Notes: generated by a model from the letters alone, not told the origin. A stretch of DNA of 64,000 bases from Flavobacterium fluviatile (GCF_010645065.1 NZ_JAADZW010000013.1:62001-126000), one strand, 5' to 3'. Positions 16,968 through 25,899 are shown, counted from the stretch's first letter. A program made the numbers and translations.

Positions 16968-18197
16968 ATGAAAATTCCTTGTTACGATTGTAATACAGAA
17001 ACCGAATTGGAGGTTGGTTTTGAAGCACTCAATTTTGTCTGCCCGAAATGTCAGAGCTTATATGCTCGTGATGATGAGGGTCAGTTTCGCAGAAAATCTA
17101 AATATAAAGCTTTGGAAAATGATTTTCCATTATCTATTGGAGATATTGGTTTTTTGAAGGGAAGTGCATATAAGGTGACTGGTATTTTGGTTAAAAATGT
17201 GCATCCAAATTACAGATGGACAGAGTTTATTCTGCAAAATGAAGCAAAAGAATTTCTTTATTTGTCGCTTTCAAACGGGCATTGGATTTTACTGACCGAA
17301 ATGGAAGAAACATTTGGTGTAAAATTACATCCGTTAGTACTCGAACATGAAAATGAAGATTACGATATTTATGAATATTCAGATGCCGAAATTATAAATG
17401 CGCAGGGATTTTTTGATTTTGAGCTTCCGCTGAACCAGCTGATTCATTTGGTAGAATATATAAAACCGCCTTTCATGATTTCTGTCGAAAGAATGAATAA
17501 GGTAGAAACGGCTTTTTATGGAGAATATGTCAGAAAGAGCGAAATAAAGAAAGCTTTTCCGGGAATCACCCTGCCGTATCAGTCAGGAGTGAGTATGATT
17601 CAGCCGTACCGTTTTGATCTTAGAAATACAGCTATTATTTTTTGCCTATTTGCTTTGCTGATTATTACCGCAAACTGGTATAATTATAAAGATCAGGTGG
17701 AGCAGAATGTTTTTAACAGCACAATTAAATTCAGCGAATTTGATAATAAAGAAGTAACCAGTCCGTCATTTGTACTCAATGGTTCTTCGGCTCCTTTGAC
17801 GATTAAGGTTTCAACGGGTGTCAATAATTCATGGGCAAACTTAAATGTTGCATTAGTAAATGAAGATACCAACGACGAAATTTACGCCAATAAAGACATC
17901 GAATATTATTATGGTTATTCGGATGGGGAATCCTGGACAGAAGGAAGCCAGTCTGAAAAATTTAATATTTGTGGTGTAAAAGGAGGAAAATACCACCTTT
18001 TGATCACACCAATGAAAGCGCCGGAAGATCTTTCTAACAGCGAAATGCAGGTGAATGTAGTCTGGAGCGAACCTTCGAACCGAAATGCCTGGATCGTGTT
18101 TATCGGTATGATTGTAATTTTCTTCATCATACGGTTTTTTAAAAATCAATTTGAAAAAGAGAGATGGGCAGACAGCTCGTACTCTACATACGAATAA
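16968..18197 (+). CDS. Zinc-ribbon DUF4178 membrane protein
   Basis: 409 aa. An N-terminal zinc ribbon has C5-x2-C8 and C25-x2-C28 (CYDCNTETE...FVCPKCQ). A DUF4178-type beta domain follows at about 50-200 (DFPLSIGDIGFLKGSAYKV...WTEFILQNEAKEFLYLS). Two membrane segments are at about 221-238 and 375-392, with a roughly 135-residue external domain between them. DUF4178 is known to co-occur with SpeD, DUF350 and spermidine-synthase-like genes, but has no assigned activity. Its start follows the speD stop by 3 bp. A scaffold or acceptor-presenting role at the membrane is inference. Confidence 0.8.
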   Translation: MKIPCYDCNTETELEVGFEALNFVCPKCQSLYARDDEGQFRRKSKYKALENDFPLSIGDIGFLKGSAYKVTGILVKNVHPNYRWTEFILQNEAKEFLYLSLSNGHWILLTEMEETFGVKLHPLVLEHENEDYDIYEYSDAEIINAQGFFDFELPLNQLIHLVEYIKPPFMISVERMNKVETAFYGEYVRKSEIKKAFPGITLPYQSGVSMIQPYRFDLRNTAIIFCLFALLIITANWYNYKDQVEQNVFNSTIKFSEFDNKEVTSPSFVLNGSSAPLTIKVSTGVNNSWANLNVALVNEDTNDEIYANKDIEYYYGYSDGESWTEGSQSEKFNICGVKGGKYHLLITPMKAPEDLSNSEMQVNVVWSEPSNRNAWIVFIGMIVIFFIIRFFKNQFEKERWADSSYSTYE

Positions 18198-18203
18198 GTT
18201 ACT

Positions 18204-18383
18204 ATGAAAAGAATTTCTGATTTACTGATTAACAACTGGGCTCCATTGGCAATTGGATTTTTTTGCTTTGGGGTTTATATCTATTTTGCCGTCGCGGGAA
18301 ACCGTATTTGCGACTGCGAATCTACTGAAACGTACAAATCAACGGGAAGCCGTACATCTTATAACCGTTTTTATCACAAATAA
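18204..18383 (+). CDS. 59-aa membrane protein of the polyamine-type operon
   Basis: 59 aa, starting MKRISDLLINNWAPLAIGF. One membrane helix (about 13-31) is followed by a short tail with a C-x-C pair (NRICDCES). It is 6 bp after the DUF4178 gene and 12 bp before the DUF350 gene, same strand, so it is very likely translated with them. No family recognised. Confidence 0.7.
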   Translation: MKRISDLLINNWAPLAIGFFCFGVYIYFAVAGNRICDCESTETYKSTGSRTSYNRFYHK

Positions 18384-18395
18384 AATTTTAACAAT

Positions 18396-18611
18396 ATGGA
18401 ATATATTCACGCACAGCCAATAGTTAATTCAATTATTTATTCTTTTTTAGGAATAGTCATTTTATTGATCGGATATTTTATCATCGAAAGACTTACTCCT
18501 GAGAAAACCTGGAAAGAAGTTGTAGAAAAAAATAATGTTGCTGTAGCGATTGTTCTGGCAGCTTTTATCATTGGGATTTCAATGATTATTAGTGCCGCAA
18601 TTCATGGGTAA
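18396..18611 (+). CDS. DUF350 (YjfL-like) small membrane protein
   Basis: 71 aa with two membrane helices (about 11-31 and 47-68) linked by ERLTPEKTWKEVVEKNN, the typical DUF350 repeat unit; many family members carry two such units, here one. In E. coli the homologue YjfL lies in a locus with a PspA paralogue and a glutathionylspermidine-synthetase-like gene, which links DUF350 to polyamine and membrane functions (family knowledge). It overlaps the next gene by 8 bp. Confidence 0.85.
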   Translation: MEYIHAQPIVNSIIYSFLGIVILLIGYFIIERLTPEKTWKEVVEKNNVAVAIVLAAFIIGISMIISAAIHG

Positions 18612-20124
18612 AAAGTTTCTCAGGTTTGAATTTCTTTTACTCTTTGCTGTATTTATAATCGCTACCTGCGGACTCATTTACGAATTGGTTGCCGGGACAC
18701 TGGCGAGTTATTTATTGGGCGATTCGGTAAAACAATTTTCATTTATTATTGGAGTTTACCTGTTTTCGATGGGTATCGGCTCCTTTTTTTCAAAGTTTTT
18801 CCATAAAAATCTGCTCAACACTTTTGTTGAGATCGAAATATTGGTTGGACTGATTGGCGGATTGAGTTCGGTAGTTTTATTTTTACTATTCGAAAGCGTT
18901 GCATCCTTTCAGTTTATCTTGTATTTATTTGTTTTTGTAACCGGTTTTCTGGTTGGATTGGAGATTCCGCTTTTAATGAATATTTTAAAAGACCGGGTCG
19001 AATTCAAAGACCTGGTTTCGAATGTTTTTACGTTTGATTACATTGGGGCTTTGCTGGCGTCAATATTGTTTCCGTTGGTTTTAGTGCCGAAATTAGGCAT
19101 CATGGGGACATCGCTTTTCTTCGGAATGATCAATGTGAGTATTGCCATTGTTTTATGTTTTCTTTTGAAAAACGATTTAAAAAAGCCTTATTTCTTAAGG
19201 GTAAAAGCCATCTTTTCATTTCTGCTTTTGCTGAGCGTTTTTGTTTTTTCAGATTCGATTCTGGCTTATTCGGAAGGGAAATTGTATGGAGAAAATATTA
19301 TTTATACCAATATAACTCCGTATCAGCGAATTGTTTTAACACACAATAAAAGCGATTACCGATTATATCTGAATAACAATCTCCAGTTTAGTTCTGCCGA
19401 TGAATATCGTTATCACGAAGCTTTGGTACATCCCGCCATGTCAATGGCGAAAAATGTAAAAAAGGTTTTGGTTTTGGGCGGTGGAGATGGCCTGGCGGTT
19501 CGTGAAGTATTGAAATACAAAGACGTTCAAAAAGTAACTCTGGTCGATCTGGACGAAGGAATGACAAAACTTTTTAAAACCAATACTGTTTTGAAGGGAT
19601 TCAATAAAAATTCTTTGAATAATCAGAAAGTTACTGTCATCAATGCTGATGCTTACATTTGGGCAAAAAGCTGTACAGAAAAGTTTGATGTTGTTATTAT
19701 CGATTTTCCTGATCCTTCCAATTACAGTTTAGGAAAATTGTATTCGCTGAATTTTTACCAAACCATAAAAACTATTTTACAGCCGGATGCTGCGGTTGTC
19801 ATTCAGACGACTTCGCCTTATTTTGCCCCGAAATCATTTTGGTGTATCAATAAAACGGTCATGCAGGTTTTTCCGCAGGTTGATGCGTATCATGCCTATG
19901 TTCCTTCTTTTGGAGAATGGGGCTATACGATTGCAATAAACGGTTTCGGAACCACTTTTAACGATGTAAAAAGACAAGTTTTAGGTTTGAAATTCTATAA
20001 TTATCAGTTCGACCGGTTCAATTATTTTACCAATGATATGATTTCAAATCAAATAGAAATCAATCGTTTGGATAACCAGATTTTAGTGCGCTATTTTGAT
20101 GAAGAGTGGGGAAAATTGCAATAA
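18604..20124 (+). CDS. Membrane-fused spermidine-synthase-like aminopropyltransferase
   Basis: 506 aa from ATG 18604, inside the DUF350 stop region. About 200 N-terminal residues form six or seven membrane helices (LLLFAVFIIATCGLIYELVA...). The C-terminal half is a spermidine-synthase fold: substrate-gate text DEYRYHEALVHPAM, SAM-type motif VLVLGGGDGLAVREVL at about residue 287, acidic end VTLVDLDEG, and active-site block IIDFPDPSNYSLGKLYS. The fusion puts aminopropyl transfer at the inner membrane. With SpeD upstream as donor maker, the acceptor may be membrane-linked; this is inference. It overlaps the next gene by 26 bp. Confidence 0.88.
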   Translation: MGKKFLRFEFLLLFAVFIIATCGLIYELVAGTLASYLLGDSVKQFSFIIGVYLFSMGIGSFFSKFFHKNLLNTFVEIEILVGLIGGLSSVVLFLLFESVASFQFILYLFVFVTGFLVGLEIPLLMNILKDRVEFKDLVSNVFTFDYIGALLASILFPLVLVPKLGIMGTSLFFGMINVSIAIVLCFLLKNDLKKPYFLRVKAIFSFLLLLSVFVFSDSILAYSEGKLYGENIIYTNITPYQRIVLTHNKSDYRLYLNNNLQFSSADEYRYHEALVHPAMSMAKNVKKVLVLGGGDGLAVREVLKYKDVQKVTLVDLDEGMTKLFKTNTVLKGFNKNSLNNQKVTVINADAYIWAKSCTEKFDVVIIDFPDPSNYSLGKLYSLNFYQTIKTILQPDAAVVIQTTSPYFAPKSFWCINKTVMQVFPQVDAYHAYVPSFGEWGYTIAINGFGTTFNDVKRQVLGLKFYNYQFDRFNYFTNDMISNQIEINRLDNQILVRYFDEEWGKLQ

Positions 20125-21727
20125 GGGAAGACGAAATTTCATAAAAGGAATCGGAGCTTCACTGCTTTTGGTTCCGTTTCTGCAGTTTTGTTCCGATAAA
20201 ATAGCCGTTTTAATGATTCGGTTGTCCGGAACAAATCATCTTTTAGGACATCGTTTATGGATTAAGGATTTCCCGAAGCCGACAGAGCAGATTCAGATCC
20301 CGTATTTGATTGTTGGAGGCGGTATTTCGGGTTTGAGTGCGGCGCGCCAGTTTCATAAAAAAGGGATTTCAGATTTTTTGTTGCTTGAAATGGCAGATCA
20401 TTTGGGCGGAAACTCTTCAAATGGTCAAAATAAATATTCAAAATATCCCTTGGGAGCGCATTATCTGCCCCTTCCCAACTTTGAAGATAAAAAGCTTCTG
20501 AACTTTTTGGAAGAAGAAAAAATCATAATAGGTTATAATGAAAAGGAACTCCCGATTTTTGATGAACTGCATTTAACTTTTGAGCCAGATGAAAGATTGT
20601 TTTACAAAAATAACTGGCAGGAAGGCGTCGTTCCCAAAGAAGGAAATTCTCCGGAAGATGATAAGGAATTTATACGATTCTTCAAGGAAATGGATGCACT
20701 CAGAACGGCGAAAGGAGCAGATAAAAAATACTTATTTGATATTCCGATTTATCTTTCTTCAGAAGATCAAAATGCACGAAATCTGGATAAAATTACGATG
20801 CAAAAATGGTTAGAAAACAATAATTTCAAATCGAAACCTTTATTCAATTATATCGATTATTGCTGCAAAGATGACTTTGGATTAGGAATTGAATTCGTTT
20901 CTGCCTGGGCCGGAATCCATTATTTCGCTGGAAGAAAACAGGACTCATTTACCGATAAAAATGACAGCGTTTTAACATGGCCGGAAGGTAATGCCAGATT
21001 AGCCAGTCATCTTAAAAAATATACTGAGAATAAAACCCTGAAAAACCATTTGGTTTATGAGGTAAAAGTCGAAAATAATAAAGTGGTCGCCAAAGCATTT
21101 GATGATGTTAAAAAAGTTTCTGTTGAAATCATTGCAGACAAGGTTATTATGGCAACACCTCAGTTTGTTAATCAGTATTTGATAAAAAACCGTAAAGAAT
21201 TTACAAAGGCGTTTCATTATACACCCTGGCTTTTGGCAACCTTAACGGTAAATGATTTGTCGGATAATTTTAGTTTTCCGCTTTCGTGGGATAATGTGAT
21301 TTATGATGCCAAAGGTTTGGGTTATGTGTATGCACAGCACCAGACACTAAATCAGTTTCAGGAGAAAAAAGTAATTACATATTATTATAGTTTTTCATCA
21401 GGCAATTTAAAGAAAACACGAAAAGAAATCTATAAAAAAGACAAAGAATACTGGAAACAGGTCGTTTTTGATGACCTGAAAATTGCGCATCCGGATATTG
21501 AAGAATACACTGAAGAAATGGAAGTTTTTATATTAGGGCACGGAATGATTTCGCCTGTACCGGATTTTATTTTTGGCAAAGCCAAAGAGATTGCGGCAAA
21601 AAATATCGAAAACCGAATTTATTTTGCCCACACCGACTTATCCGGAATTTCGATTTTTGAAGAAGCTTTTCATCAGGGAATTAATACTGTAAACCAAATT
21701 TTAAATGATGCAACCCTGGATTCATAG
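20099..21727 (+). CDS. Tat-exported FAD-dependent amine-oxidase-like protein
   Basis: 542 aa from ATG 20099 (a TTG lies 3 bp before). A twin-arginine signal KGRRNFIKGIGASLLL is followed by a hydrophobic stretch ending LQFC, so a Tat-lipoprotein is possible. FAD-binding motif YLIVGGGISGLSAARQF is at about 69-85 and the second flavin contact LLLEMADHLGG at about 93. The C-terminal FAD block is FAHTDLSGISIFEEAFHQG. Architecture is that of flavin amine oxidases or desaturases. In this operon it could oxidise an aminopropylated product on the periplasmic side; this is inferred from export plus context. It overlaps the next gene by 23 bp. Confidence 0.85.
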   Translation: MKSGENCNKGRRNFIKGIGASLLLVPFLQFCSDKIAVLMIRLSGTNHLLGHRLWIKDFPKPTEQIQIPYLIVGGGISGLSAARQFHKKGISDFLLLEMADHLGGNSSNGQNKYSKYPLGAHYLPLPNFEDKKLLNFLEEEKIIIGYNEKELPIFDELHLTFEPDERLFYKNNWQEGVVPKEGNSPEDDKEFIRFFKEMDALRTAKGADKKYLFDIPIYLSSEDQNARNLDKITMQKWLENNNFKSKPLFNYIDYCCKDDFGLGIEFVSAWAGIHYFAGRKQDSFTDKNDSVLTWPEGNARLASHLKKYTENKTLKNHLVYEVKVENNKVVAKAFDDVKKVSVEIIADKVIMATPQFVNQYLIKNRKEFTKAFHYTPWLLATLTVNDLSDNFSFPLSWDNVIYDAKGLGYVYAQHQTLNQFQEKKVITYYYSFSSGNLKKTRKEIYKKDKEYWKQVVFDDLKIAHPDIEEYTEEMEVFILGHGMISPVPDFIFGKAKEIAAKNIENRIYFAHTDLSGISIFEEAFHQGINTVNQILNDATLDS

Positions 21728-22727
21728 AGACAAAACAGACTTACTGTTTATCATTGGACCGTCATTTTTTGTGCTGTCGATCATTTTTATGTTTCAGGAT
21801 TACATAACTGAAATCGAAAATGATTATTCTTTTTATACCTGGCTTTTTTTAATTGTTTTTATAGACGTAGCTCACGTTTATGCGACTTTGTTTAAAACGT
21901 ATTTTGTTGCACATGAATTTCAGAAAAAGAAGAAATTACTAATTCTCCTGCCAATTATTTGTTTTGTGGTAAGCATGATTTTGTTTTCTTTTGGGAGCTT
22001 GGTTTTTTGGTCTTTTCTGGCTTATATAGCGGTTTTCCATTTTATCAGGCAGCAATATGGTTTTATGCGTTTGTATGCCCGTAACGAAGCAAAAACAAAG
22101 GTTTCAGTCATAATCGATAATCTGGCAATTTATGCAGCGACTGTTTACCCGATGTTATTTTGGTTTTTGTCTCCCGACAGAAAATTCAACTGGTTTGTTG
22201 AAAATGAATTTTTTCATTTTGAGAATCAGGTTTTATTAGAAATTCTGTTTTGGATTTACATTGGAATTTTGGTAATTTATACAGTTCGTACGGCTTTTAT
22301 TTCGTTTAAAAATCGCTTTTTTAACGTGCCCAAAAACAGTATTATTTTAGGGACAGCCTTATCATGGTATTTCGGAATTGTCTATTTTAATGATGATCTT
22401 GTTTTTACTTTGCTTAATGTAGTCTCACACGGAATTCCATATATGGCATTGGTTTATTTTAGAGAAGTTGAAAGCAAAGTTGATAACGGTTCTGGGATTT
22501 TTGGTTTTTTGAAAAGTTACAATGCCGTATTTCTTTATGGACTGATTTTATTGGTAATTGCTTTTTCTGAAGAGTTTCTTTGGGAGTTTTTTGTGTGGAA
22601 TGAAAATATTTCCGTCAGTAATTTTGATTTCTCGGGCTGGCAGTTTGTTTTAGTTCCGCTTTTGAGTGTACCTCAGTTTACGCATTATTTGCTCGATGGT
22701 TTTATTTGGAAATCTAAGAAAGTATAG
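21705..22727 (+). CDS. Polytopic membrane protein with conserved intramembrane histidines
   Basis: 340 aa, about eight membrane helices, family not recognised. Polar residues sit in or at the edge of helices: D54/H57 (FIDVAHVYAT), H112 (VFHFIRQQYG), H242 (VVSHGIPY), H327 (FTHYLLDG). Such spaced His motifs are seen in membrane di-metal oxygenases and in Brp/Blh-like proteins, so metal binding is possible but unproven. Last gene of the speD operon, overlapping the FAD gene; the right 112-bp repeat starts 22 bp after its stop. Confidence 0.75.
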   Translation: MMQPWIHRDKTDLLFIIGPSFFVLSIIFMFQDYITEIENDYSFYTWLFLIVFIDVAHVYATLFKTYFVAHEFQKKKKLLILLPIICFVVSMILFSFGSLVFWSFLAYIAVFHFIRQQYGFMRLYARNEAKTKVSVIIDNLAIYAATVYPMLFWFLSPDRKFNWFVENEFFHFENQVLLEILFWIYIGILVIYTVRTAFISFKNRFFNVPKNSIILGTALSWYFGIVYFNDDLVFTLLNVVSHGIPYMALVYFREVESKVDNGSGIFGFLKSYNAVFLYGLILLVIAFSEEFLWEFFVWNENISVSNFDFSGWQFVLVPLLSVPQFTHYLLDGFIWKSKKV

Positions 22728-22749
22728 ATTTTTAAGTTCTCTAAAAACC

Positions 22750-22861
22750 AAAACCTCTAATCCAGCCCCGATAGAAATGATATCCTTTTGTGGCGGGGTT
22801 CGCCGCAAAAGATAAAATGGATAGCGGGACAAGGGGTGTTTTGAAAACCAATTTTTTGCTG
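22750..22861 (+). repeat. 112-bp direct repeat, right copy (REP-like hairpin)
   Basis: Identical to 16357-16468, same orientation, 6393 bp apart. It begins 22 bp after the last gene of the polyamine-type operon. Confidence 0.9.
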
Positions 22862-22880
22862 TCTGAAAATTATTAAATGT

Positions 22881-23654
22881 CTAATTCTGCAATGCTATTT
22901 TGACTTTGGGCAAAAGACGCTCAACAAATAAAGCATAAGCAGACTCTGAAGGGTGCAGCCCATCTGAAGCAACCAGATTTGGATTGCTTAGTCCTTGTCT
23001 TGTGATGTCAGTGATATTTACAAAAACGATTTGGTTTGTTTTACAGTAATTCTCGGCAAAGGCATTGTACTGATTGATTTCTGTAGTGATTTTTGTTTTT
23101 TGGCTATCACTTAAATTTTTGGCATAAGGCGTGTAAAAATAATCAGGAATCGAAACTACAATTACGTTTTTTTTATCGTCTTTTGCCAATGCAATTGCTT
23201 TGGTTACTAGTTCAGGGAATTCTCTTTCATAAACAGAAAAATCTTTGCCCTGATACTGATTGTTTACACCAATTAACAGCGTGACCAAATCATAATTGGA
23301 TTCGGGTTTTTGCTGGTTGATGGCCGAAATTAAATTGGTAGTTGTCCATCCGGTTGTGGCGATAACTTTTAACGAAAAGTTAGTATCTGTATAAAACATT
23401 TTTAAGCTCGTTTTGAGCTGTTCCGGAAACCGGCAGGTTTCACAGACACTTTGCCCAATCGTATAACTGTCTCCTAAGGCTAAATAGTTTATTGATTTAG
23501 CAATGGGTGCGGTTGGCACTTCCGGATTGGTGACTGTTGGAGGTGTAACAGGTTCGGGAGTAACAGCAGTTTCTGAAGGGCTTTCTTCAGTACTGCAGCT
23601 CAAAAGGAATATAGAAAGTAAAACAATAACTATTTGTTTGAACTGTGGTTTCAT
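22881..23654 (-). CDS. SGNH/GDSL-type hydrolase lipoprotein
   Basis: 257 aa. Lipobox LLS-C20, then a Thr/Pro-rich linker (about 25-50). Esterase blocks: block I YLALGDSYTIG (S63), block III LLIGVNNQYQG, and block V ASDGLHPSESAY (Asp/His). A surface or periplasmic esterase or sugar deacetylase is likely; substrate unknown. It contains a local C-x2-C (SVCETCRFP). Convergent with the polyamine-type operon. Confidence 0.9.
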   Translation of the reverse strand: MKPQFKQIVIVLLSIFLLSCSTEESPSETAVTPEPVTPPTVTNPEVPTAPIAKSINYLALGDSYTIGQSVCETCRFPEQLKTSLKMFYTDTNFSLKVIATTGWTTTNLISAINQQKPESNYDLVTLLIGVNNQYQGKDFSVYEREFPELVTKAIALAKDDKKNVIVVSIPDYFYTPYAKNLSDSQKTKITTEINQYNAFAENYCKTNQIVFVNITDITRQGLSNPNLVASDGLHPSESAYALFVERLLPKVKIALQN

Positions 23655-23721
23655 AATTTGGATAAATTAGATTCTGCATCATTTCTAAACAAATAGTTAC
23701 GTTAAAAAAGTAATTATGGTT

Positions 23722-24504
23722 TTAAACCATTTCAGCTTTCATCGAAATTTCTTCTTCAATGGCATTCCAGAGTCCGATTCGTTTTTCTATGGCAAGAATT
23801 GAAATTTCTTCTACATCAGACCATTTTTCAGCATCATCTCCACATAAATCCGTAATCATTTTCATGGCCATTGGTCCGTGTTCATCTGCATCAAGTTCGA
23901 TATGTCTTTCGAAGTAATACAATAGTTTGCTTAAATCAGTATCAGGAAGGTTTTTTTGAAAGTTCTTTAAGATCTCGGTAAACATTCCCGGAATCAAATC
24001 TTCTCTTCCAAAAGTAAAAGCAGCGGCGATTTCATGAGGTTTTCCCTGTTCAATCACTCTAAACGTAAAATCTAAAAATGATTTTATGTCCGGATGCAAT
24101 GAACTTTGCTTAATGGCAACAAAAATATTATGAAGCGAATTGACTTCGGATAAAAATTTGTCGATGGCTGTTGTGTCGGCACCACAAGCTTCCATGGCCT
24201 CAAAATACATTTCATAATGACTTTGTCTTCTTCCGTCAATACTCAGATCCGTTTCTTCGGCAAGAACAATTTCGTTGATTAAATATCTGGTTTCAGGATT
24301 TTTTGTTGGAAACCAGGGTGTTGTTGTACAGGTAAGTTTAGCCTGTAAAGCCTTCAATAATGACATAAAGTCCCAAACTGCAAAAACATGACTTTCTAAA
24401 AAACAGTGTAAGTCTTCAATGCTTTGAATTTTATTGTATAAAGAATGCTGCAAAAGCACATCCTTTTGAGGCTGAATGCGATTGTTGATGGTCTCAATAT
24501 TCAT
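23722..24504 (-). CDS. DUF3050 protein (heme-oxygenase-like fold)
   Basis: 260 aa from ATG 24504 (MNIETINNRIQPQKD). An upstream in-frame ATG would begin inside the terminator hairpin at 24531-24560 and is rejected. It is helical throughout. Potential metal ligands EIVLAEETD (about 92-100), HYEMYFEAME (about 109-118), EIAAAFTFGRED and HIELDADEHG follow the pattern of heme-oxygenase-like di-iron proteins to which DUF3050 is assigned. Substrate unknown. It is in the same direction as the acyl-CoA dehydrogenase but separated from it by the terminator. Confidence 0.82.
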   Translation of the reverse strand: MNIETINNRIQPQKDVLLQHSLYNKIQSIEDLHCFLESHVFAVWDFMSLLKALQAKLTCTTTPWFPTKNPETRYLINEIVLAEETDLSIDGRRQSHYEMYFEAMEACGADTTAIDKFLSEVNSLHNIFVAIKQSSLHPDIKSFLDFTFRVIEQGKPHEIAAAFTFGREDLIPGMFTEILKNFQKNLPDTDLSKLLYYFERHIELDADEHGPMAMKMITDLCGDDAEKWSDVEEISILAIEKRIGLWNAIEEEISMKAEMV

Positions 24505-24530
24505 AAAATGTGGTATTTTTGGTAAATATA

Positions 24531-24560
24531 AAAAAGCTTCCCGATTAGAAGAAGCTTTTT
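24531..24560 (-). terminator. Terminator of the acyl-CoA dehydrogenase gene
   Basis: Hairpin AAAAAGCTTC-N10-GAAGCTTTTT, 35 bp after the stop on the minus strand, ending in a T run. Confidence 0.75.
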
Positions 24561-24594
24561 GCATTGATTTTCAATATATTTTGATAGAGCGTCA

Positions 24595-25773
24595 TTATTT
24601 GAATGCAGAAAATCCGGTAACATCCATTCCGGTTATCAATAAATGAATGTCGTGTGTGCCTTCGTATGTAATGACACTTTCGAGATTCATCATGTGACGC
24701 ATAATCGAATATTCGCCTGTAATTCCCATTCCGCCTAACATTTGTCTGGCTTCACGTGCAATATGAATGGCCATGTCAACGTTGTTTCGTTTTGCCATTG
24801 AAATCTGGGCAGTAGTAGCTTTTCCTTCGTTTCTTAAAACGCCTAAACGCCAGGTTAAAAGCTGAGCTTTTGTAATTTCGGTAATCATTTCGGCTAGTTT
24901 TTTCTGCTGTAATTGCGTTCCTCCAATAGGTTTTCCAAACTGGATTCTTTCTTTTGCATAACGTAAAGCCGTATCGTAACAATCCATTGCAGCTCCGATT
25001 GCTCCCCATGCAATTCCGTAACGAGCCGAATCTAAACAGCCCAGCGGAGCACCCAATCCCGATTTATTAGGTAATAAATTTTCTTTAGGAACTTTTACAT
25101 TATCAAAAATTAATTCGCCTGTAGAAGATGCACGAAGTGACCATTTATTATGTGTTTCAGGTGTTGTAAAGCCTTCCATACCGCGTTCTACGATTAATCC
25201 GTTAATACGTCCTTCTTCATTTTTTGCCCAAACAATGGCGATATCTGCAAACGGCGCATTCGAAATCCACATTTTGGCACCATTCAAAAGATAATGGTCT
25301 CCCATATCTTTAAAATTTGTAATCATACTTCCCGGATCAGAACCGTGGTCTGGTTCGGTTAAACCAAAACAGCCCATCCATTCTCCTGTGGCCAGCTTTG
25401 GTAAATATTTGAGGCGTTGTTCTTCGTTTCCGTATTTCCAGATTGGGTACATAACTAAAGAGGACTGTACAGATGAGGTAGATCGTACCCCGGAATCTCC
25501 GCGTTCAATTTCCTGCATAATCAGACCGTATGAAATCTGGTCTAAACCTGCACCGCCATATTCGACAGGAATATAAGGGCCGAAACCGCCAATTTCTCCA
25601 AGACCTTTTATGATTTGCTTTGGAAATTCGGCTCTTTGGGCATATTCTTCAATAATAGGAGAAACTTCTCTCTTTACCCATGCACGAGCCGACTCGCGAA
25701 CCAATTTGTGTTCTTCTGACAATAGATCGTCTAAGTTATAATAATCGGGGGCTTGAAATAAATCAGGTTTCAT
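24595..25773 (-). CDS. Acyl-CoA dehydrogenase, glutaryl-CoA dehydrogenase-like
   Basis: 392 aa. FAD-dependent alpha-beta dehydrogenation of an acyl-CoA. Seen: FGLTEPDHGSDPGSM (flavin and substrate loop), KMWISNAPFADIAIVWA, the C-terminal helical domain with FGKPIGGTQLQQKKLAEM, and the catalytic glutamate in ITYEGTHDIHLLITG near residue 370. N-terminal text YIPVEYGGAGLDQISYG and the position of the catalytic Glu fit the GcdH subgroup used in lysine/tryptophan breakdown. The exact chain specificity is not provable by eye. It has a TAnnTTTG promoter element (25795-25802) and its own terminator, so it is monocistronic. Confidence 0.9.
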   Translation of the reverse strand: MKPDLFQAPDYYNLDDLLSEEHKLVRESARAWVKREVSPIIEEYAQRAEFPKQIIKGLGEIGGFGPYIPVEYGGAGLDQISYGLIMQEIERGDSGVRSTSSVQSSLVMYPIWKYGNEEQRLKYLPKLATGEWMGCFGLTEPDHGSDPGSMITNFKDMGDHYLLNGAKMWISNAPFADIAIVWAKNEEGRINGLIVERGMEGFTTPETHNKWSLRASSTGELIFDNVKVPKENLLPNKSGLGAPLGCLDSARYGIAWGAIGAAMDCYDTALRYAKERIQFGKPIGGTQLQQKKLAEMITEITKAQLLTWRLGVLRNEGKATTAQISMAKRNNVDMAIHIAREARQMLGGMGITGEYSIMRHMMNLESVITYEGTHDIHLLITGMDVTGFSAFK

Positions 25774-25794
25774 GGTGCGATAGTTTTATAATTA

Positions 25795-25802
25795 CAAATC
25801 TA
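25795..25802 (-). promoter_or_regulatory. Predicted -7 element of the acyl-CoA dehydrogenase gene
   Basis: TAGATTTG on the minus strand, 22 bp before the ATG. Confidence 0.4.
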
Positions 25803-25899
25803 CACAAAGAAATGTAACAAAACTAATCGTTATTGTTGGAAAACAATGTTTTTTAGCAAATGCCAATTTTGAATAACTATTGTTTTAATTTAACACCAA

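Noticed and set aside
24505..24564. N-terminal 20-residue extension of the DUF3050 protein
   Set aside because: It would be encoded by the terminator hairpin of the upstream gene.
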